Of a stretch of DNA of 64,000 nt, positions 60,358 to 64,000 are shown one piece after another (position 1 is the stretch's first letter; each line of letters starts with the position of its first letter). A program made the translations under genes and the position numbers. Source of the stretch: Planobispora longispora. Lineage in GTDB: Bacteria > Actinomycetota > Actinomycetes > Streptosporangiales > Streptosporangiaceae. The notes under the pieces are model-generated. The model had not been told where the DNA came from. It made no database searches and saw only the letters and a program-made list of their open reading frames with translations. The stretch lies in the NCBI RefSeq assembly GCF_016863135.1, contig NZ_BOOH01000042.1, positions 62,001 to 126,000 on the forward strand, given 5' to 3'.

Positions 60358-61863
60358 CTACTCGGAGACGCCGAGCTTCTCCAGGATCAGCTCCCGCGCC
60401 CGGCCCGCGTCGGCCTTGCCGCGGCTGGCCTTCATGACACCGCCGACCAGGGCGCCGACCGCGGCGATCTTGCCGTTGCGGACCTTGTCGGCCGCGTCGG
60501 CGTTGTCGGCCAGCACCTGGTCGATGATCGTCGAGAGCTCGCCCTCGTCGTTGACGATCTGCAGGCCGCGGGCCGCGACCACCTCGTCCGGGCCGCCCTC
60601 GCCGTTCAGCACGCCCTCCAGCACCTGGCGGGCCAGCTTGTCGTTGAGCGCGCCGCCGGCGACCATCGCGCACACCCGGGCGATCTGGTCGGGGGTGATC
60701 TCCAGGGCGCTCAGCGGGACGCCGGCCTCGTTGGCCCGGCGGGCCAGCTCGCCCATCCACCACTTGCGCGCGTCGGCGGGCGGCGCCCCGGCGGAGACCG
60801 TCGCCTCGACCAGGTCGATGGCGTCGGCGTTGTGCATGGCCTCCATGTCGAGGTCGGAAACGCCCCACTCCTGCTGGAGCCGCTTGCGCTTCAGGCGCGG
60901 CAGCTCCGGCAGGGCGGTCTTGAGCGAGGCCACCCAGGCGAAGTCCGGCGCGATCGGCACCAGGTCGGGCTCGGGGAAGTAGCGGTAGTCCTGCGCCTCC
61001 TCCTTGGACCGGCCCGAGGTGGTGGAGCCGGTGTCCTCGTGGAAGTGACGGGTCTCCTGGATGATCCGGCCGCCCCCGGCCAGGATCGCGGCCTGGCGCT
61101 CGATCTCGCTGCGGACCGCCCGCTCGACGCTGCGCAGCGAGTTGACGTTCTTGGTCTCGGTACGGGTGCCCCACTCGGCGGAGCCGCGCGGCATGAGCGA
61201 GACGTTGACGTCGCACCGCATGGAGCCCTCCTCCATGCGCACGTCGGAGACGCCGAGGGCGCGCATGACCTCGCGCAGCTCGGTGGCGTAGGCGCGGGCG
61301 ACCTCGGGGGCGAGCCGGTCGGTGCCCGCGATCGGCTTGGTGACGATCTCCACCAGGGGGATGCCCGCGCGGTTGTAGTCGACGATCGAGTAGTCGGCGC
61401 CGTGGATGCGGCCGGTGGCGCCGCCCACGTGGGTGGACTTGCCGGTGTCCTCCTCCAGGTGGACCCGCTCGATCTCGATCCGCACGGTCTTGCCGTCCAC
61501 CTCGACGTCGAGGTAGCCGTCGAAGCAGAGCGGCTCGTCGTACTGGCTGATCTGGTAGTTCTTCGGCATGTCCGGATAGAAGTAGTTCTTCCGGGCGAAG
61601 CGGCACCACTCAGCGATGGAGCAGTTCAGCGCCAGGCCGATCCGGATGGTGGACTCGATCGCGGTGGCGTTGGCCACCGGCAGCGAGCCGGGCAGCGCCA
61701 GGCAGACCGGGCAGACGTGGGTGTTCGGCGGGGCGCCGAAGGCGGTCGGGCAGCCGCAGAACATCTTCGAGGCCGTACCCAGCTCGATGTGCGTCTCCAG
61801 GCCCAGCACCGGCTCGAAGCGCTCCAGCGCCTCGTCGTACGGCATGAGCGTGTGGGTGCTCAC
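60358..61863 (-). CDS. gatB: Asp/Glu-tRNA amidotransferase subunit B
   Basis: GatB binds the misacylated tRNA and activates Glu-tRNA-Gln (or Asp-tRNA-Asn) for amidation. The 501-residue protein has [20 protein letters not shown], four zinc-type Cys ([21 protein letters not shown]), [20 protein letters not shown] and the C-terminal YqeY-like helical tail. GTG start 61863 overlaps the stop of the preceding DUF4276-like gene (GTGA), so its translation is coupled to that gene rather than to gatA. Confidence 0.97.
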   Translation of the reverse strand: MSTHTLMPYDEALERFEPVLGLETHIELGTASKMFCGCPTAFGAPPNTHVCPVCLALPGSLPVANATAIESTIRIGLALNCSIAEWCRFARKNYFYPDMPKNYQISQYDEPLCFDGYLDVEVDGKTVRIEIERVHLEEDTGKSTHVGGATGRIHGADYSIVDYNRAGIPLVEIVTKPIAGTDRLAPEVARAYATELREVMRALGVSDVRMEEGSMRCDVNVSLMPRGSAEWGTRTETKNVNSLRSVERAVRSEIERQAAILAGGGRIIQETRHFHEDTGSTTSGRSKEEAQDYRYFPEPDLVPIAPDFAWVASLKTALPELPRLKRKRLQQEWGVSDLDMEAMHNADAIDLVEATVSAGAPPADARKWWMGELARRANEAGVPLSALEITPDQIARVCAMVAGGALNDKLARQVLEGVLNGEGGPDEVVAARGLQIVNDEGELSTIIDQVLADNADAADKVRNGKIAAVGALVGGVMKASRGKADAGRARELILEKLGVSE

Positions 61864-62444
61864 AGGTAACCAAGTCCTTTCAGTGCGTTCCTCGTCTCGG
61901 CGACCCAGCCGGCGTAGCCGGGGACCTGGGCCAGTACGGCGAGGTCGATGGTGCGTCCGATGTAGTGGAAGTAGTCGCCGGCCGGCTTCCCCCGCCGGGG
62001 GACGGTCGCGGCCAGGGCCTCCCGGGGGTCGGCGATCCTCTCGACGTCGCCGGGCCGGGCGGGCAGGCGGGCCGGGTCGCTGCCGGTCAGCCCGGCCCAG
62101 ACCGCGGGGTCGGCGAGCGGCCAGCCCTCGGTGTCGCCCAGGCCGACCACCGGCACCAGGTAGTGCGAGTGGTAGCGGAGGCCGTCCGCCCTGCCGCGCT
62201 CGCGGCCGCCGCGGCGGGCGAAGATCAGGTGGCAGTCCGCCGCGAGCTCCTCCAGCGCCGCGACCACGTGGGCGCGGTCGCACACGACGACCCTCGTCGC
62301 CTCGACGTCCACCGCATGCGGGGACTCCGCCGCCAGCTCGCGGAGCTGGCGGTAGATCACCACGTCGAGGAAGCCCCGGTCGGCCGGGTTCTCCGCGACC
62401 AGGCCGGGGACCAGGGGACGGCTGACGGCCCGTGCGCCGCTCAC
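61860..62444 (-). CDS. DUF4276-like protein, putative TOPRIM-type partner of the AAA ATPase
   Basis: The product is 194 residues. [20 protein letters not shown] resembles the DUF4276 start (V-E-G-x-T-D-x-x-F), with Glu18 in the acidic position. [13 protein letters not shown] sits where family members usually have an Asp-rich strand end, and [20 protein letters not shown] matches the E-T-E-A-W-x-L-A-D motif. The second acidic patch therefore looks lost. GTG 62444 follows GGAGGGGG. It overlaps a 13-residue mini-ORF upstream and gatB downstream. Family assignment is from memory; role unknown, possibly a nuclease-like effector. Confidence 0.6.
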   Translation of the reverse strand: MSGARAVSRPLVPGLVAENPADRGFLDVVIYRQLRELAAESPHAVDVEATRVVVCDRAHVVAALEELAADCHLIFARRGGRERGRADGLRYHSHYLVPVVGLGDTEGWPLADPAVWAGLTGSDPARLPARPGDVERIADPREALAATVPRRGKPAGDYFHYIGRTIDLAVLAQVPGYAGWVAETRNALKGLGYL

Positions 62445-62482
62445 GCGACCCCCTCCGGGAGCCGCGTCCGCGCCGCGTCCAT
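62441..62482 (-). CDS. 13-residue coupling mini-ORF between ATPase and DUF4276-like gene
   Basis: ATG 62482 begins [13 protein letters not shown] and stops in GTGAG, the start of the next gene. It begins 11 bp after the ATPase stop. It may be only an artefact of GC-rich sequence, but its stop overlaps the next start exactly. Confidence 0.3.
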   Translation of the reverse strand: MDAARTRLPEGVA

Positions 62483-62493
62483 GACCCGCCCGC

Positions 62494-63582
62494 TCACGCC
62501 GCCGCCCCGAGGTATTCGCGGATCTGCCGGGGCGAGACGAACGTGCCCGGCTCGCCGTCCGCCTGCACGGGCTTGGCGACCGTCACCCGCGAGACCCGGC
62601 CGTGCTCGGGATCGACGCGCGCCACGGCGTCCAGGAAGGTCAGGGCCTCCGGGGCGGTCCGGTAGAGCTCGGCGACCACGACCGGCGAGTGGCTGGTCAG
62701 GATCACCTGCCGGTACGGCTGCGTGCCGCCGGGCTCGGCGACCCGCTGCCGGACCCGGCGCAGCAGCTCGGGCAGGCGCGCGGGGTGCACGCCGCGCTCG
62801 ATCTCCTCCACCAGCAGGGTGGCCGGGTGGTCCGGATCGTGCAGGGCGGCCAGGAGCCCGAGCACCCGCAGGATCCCGTCCGACAACAACGCCGCCGGGA
62901 CCGCGCCCTGGCCGTCCATGACCAGGTCGAAGGTGGACGCCTCCCGCTCCAGCCGGGGCACGAGCACGGCGGCGTCGGGCACCAGCGCGGCGAGGTCGGC
63001 CGTCAGGTCGGCCAGCGCCGCCGTGCCCGCCATCCGGCCGAGCACCGCCGCGAGGTTCGCCCCGTCGGCGGCCAGCGGGCCCCGGTCGGCCGGGGCGCAC
63101 CGGCCGCGCATGGCCTGCGGCACGGGGGCGCAGCGCCGCCAGGCGGCGACCGTGCGGCCGGGCGTGGTCTCCGGGTCCGGGTCGGCGACGATGAACCGGA
63201 GCAGTTCCTCGGGGAGCCCCCGGACCGCGTGGCTGACGACGGCCCCGGTGGACCTCGGGATCCGCAGCACCATCTCCGCCCCGGTGTCGAACCGGACCGG
63301 GAGCAGCGCGCCCGGCTCCGGAGCGACCAGGGTCTCCACCGCGACGGCGAAGGCGGGGACGGGCTCCCCTCCGGCGATCCGGTGGAACTGCTCGTGCGGA
63401 GCCCCCCGGCCCGCGCCGAGCAGCCCGCCGGGGCCGCCGACCTCGTCGGCGACGAACGCGAGGGCGTCGAGCAGGTTGGACTTGCCGCCGGCCGCGGGGC
63501 CGGCCAGCGCGAGGAACGGCGGCACGTCGAGCTCGAAGTCCAGGAATGACTTGAACCCGTCGATCTCGATCCGAGTGATCAC
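62494..63582 (-). CDS. AAA (ABC-type, OLD-like) ATPase
   Basis: This 362-residue SMC/RecF-like ATPase has the N-terminal MITRIEIDGFKSF strand, Walker A Gly28-PAAGGKS35, signature LSDG at 233-236 (ALLSDGILRVLGLL), Walker B LLVEEIE (256-262) and His-switch His298 (TSHSPVVV). There is no coiled coil of SMC size and no fused nuclease domain. GTG 63582, 40 bp after gatA. Such AAA_21/AAA_15 ATPases paired with a small TOPRIM- or DUF4276-type gene occur in defence loci. Here the pair is inside the gat operon. Confidence 0.85.
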   Translation of the reverse strand: MITRIEIDGFKSFLDFELDVPPFLALAGPAAGGKSNLLDALAFVADEVGGPGGLLGAGRGAPHEQFHRIAGGEPVPAFAVAVETLVAPEPGALLPVRFDTGAEMVLRIPRSTGAVVSHAVRGLPEELLRFIVADPDPETTPGRTVAAWRRCAPVPQAMRGRCAPADRGPLAADGANLAAVLGRMAGTAALADLTADLAALVPDAAVLVPRLEREASTFDLVMDGQGAVPAALLSDGILRVLGLLAALHDPDHPATLLVEEIERGVHPARLPELLRRVRQRVAEPGGTQPYRQVILTSHSPVVVAELYRTAPEALTFLDAVARVDPEHGRVSRVTVAKPVQADGEPGTFVSPRQIREYLGAAA

Positions 63583-63622
63583 GCCGCCGTTCTTCCTCTC
63601 CGCCCCGCCGTGCCCGCCGGTC

Positions 63623-64000
63623 CTACAGCTCCGGCGCCCTGGACAGCAGGCTGCCGCCCCAGCGGTCGTTCAGGGCCCGCTCCACGGCGGCGCCGACCCG
63701 GTAGCAGCGGTCGTCGCCGAGCACCGGAGCCATGATCTGCAGGCCGACCGGGAGACCGTCCTCGTCGGCCAGGCCGCACGGGATCGAGATGGCGGCGTTG
63801 CCGGCGAGGTTGGTCGGGATCGTGCACAGGTCGGCGAGGTACATCGCCATGGGGTCGTCGGCGCGCTCGCCGATCGGGAACGCGGTCGTCGGCGTGGTCG
63901 GCGAGATGAGCACGTCCACCTGCTGGAAGGCCGCCTCGAAGTCGCGGGCGATGAGCGTGCGGACCTTCTGCGCCTGGCCGTAGTAGGCGTCGTAGTAACC
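63623..64000 (-). CDS. gatA: Asp/Glu-tRNA amidotransferase subunit A, C-terminal part
   Basis: The last 125 residues of GatA are present; the gene enters from the right edge. [18 protein letters not shown] and the conserved [26 protein letters not shown] are typical of the amidase C-terminal third. The catalytic Ser-cisSer-Lys region is outside the window. It is the upstream member of the interrupted gatA...gatB operon. Confidence 0.95.
   Translation of the reverse strand, partial: GYYDAYYGQAQKVRTLIARDFEAAFQQVDVLISPTTPTTAFPIGERADDPMAMYLADLCTIPTNLAGNAAISIPCGLADEDGLPVGLQIMAPVLGDDRCYRVGAAVERALNDRWGGSLLSRAPEL

Overview
The window is 64 kb of high-GC (roughly 70%) actinobacterial chromosome. The codon bias is strongly G/C-ending, GTG and TTG starts are frequent, and stem-loop terminators are often poor in T. 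The order HU, leuD, leuC, IclR regulator (ndgR), then tRNA-Glu/tRNA-Gln and gltX is the arrangement known around ndgR in Streptomyces. Several accessory genes (secreted S8/CAP proteins, heparinase-type lyase, VanW protein, tctCBA) fit a filamentous actinomycete. Streptosporangiales is my guess for the order, an inference rather than a demonstration.

Layout. 1-1.4 kb: 5'-truncated view of an MFS transporter, then a small cold-shock-like protein. 1.4-5 kb: HU, a small helical protein, leuD, leuC and the divergent regulator ndgR. 5-12.6 kb: a large acidic protein of unknown role, a thioredoxin-fold protein behind two operator-like palindromes, two tRNA-Glu and one tRNA-Gln, an M3 peptidase, gltX and an FAH-family hydrolase. 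12.8-17.9 kb: a His-rich ABM monooxygenase, an HD hydrolase, a GlxA/AraC regulator, a secreted heparinase II/III-type lyase and a methyltransferase. 18-25 kb: cimA with an attenuator leader, an O-methyltransferase, ilvE, leuB, a 36-residue protein and serA. 25-34 kb: an SseB-like protein, a methyltransferase, a PadR/ABC operon, a DUF1707-FHA protein and a GPH-type transporter. 33-39 kb: D-Ala-D-Ala carboxypeptidase, a CAP protein, and an S8 protease fused to two CAP domains. 39-45 kb: ilvC, ilvN and ilvB with an attenuator leader, then a GGDEF/EAL protein. 45-50 kb: 2-hydroxyacid dehydrogenase, PQQ-type sugar dehydrogenase lipoprotein, a repeat lipoprotein, and a sigma factor with a membrane partner. 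50-59 kb: VanW protein, CitA/CitB-type two-component system divergent from tctCBA, and a MOSC protein. 59-64 kb: a secreted RTX-like protein and the gat operon (gatA, AAA ATPase, DUF4276-like gene, gatB).

How the genes work together. The unifying theme is branched-chain amino acid synthesis: leuCD, leuB, ilvE, ilvBNC and cimA, plus serA. ilvD and leuA are not in the window. Both cimA and ilvB are preceded by a short leader peptide rich in Leu/Ile/Val codons, a GC-rich hairpin overlapping the end of that peptide, and a terminator. This is the signature of ribosome-mediated attenuation. A second theme is glutamate/glutamine decoding: tRNA-Glu, tRNA-Gln, non-discriminating-type GluRS and the GatCAB amidotransferase.

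Most interesting signals: (1) an OLD-like AAA ATPase plus DUF4276-like pair lodged between gatA and gatB, with start/stop overlap into gatB; (2) a cimA attenuator whose leader peptide carries Leu-Leu-Ile-Ile; (3) a recurring pattern of short tandem duplications that span or abut stop codons; (4) an S8-CAP-CAP secreted fusion whose second CAP domain is a near-DNA-identical duplicate of a neighbouring CAP gene; (5) a thioredoxin-fold protein with a C-G-C motif controlled from two tandem palindromes.
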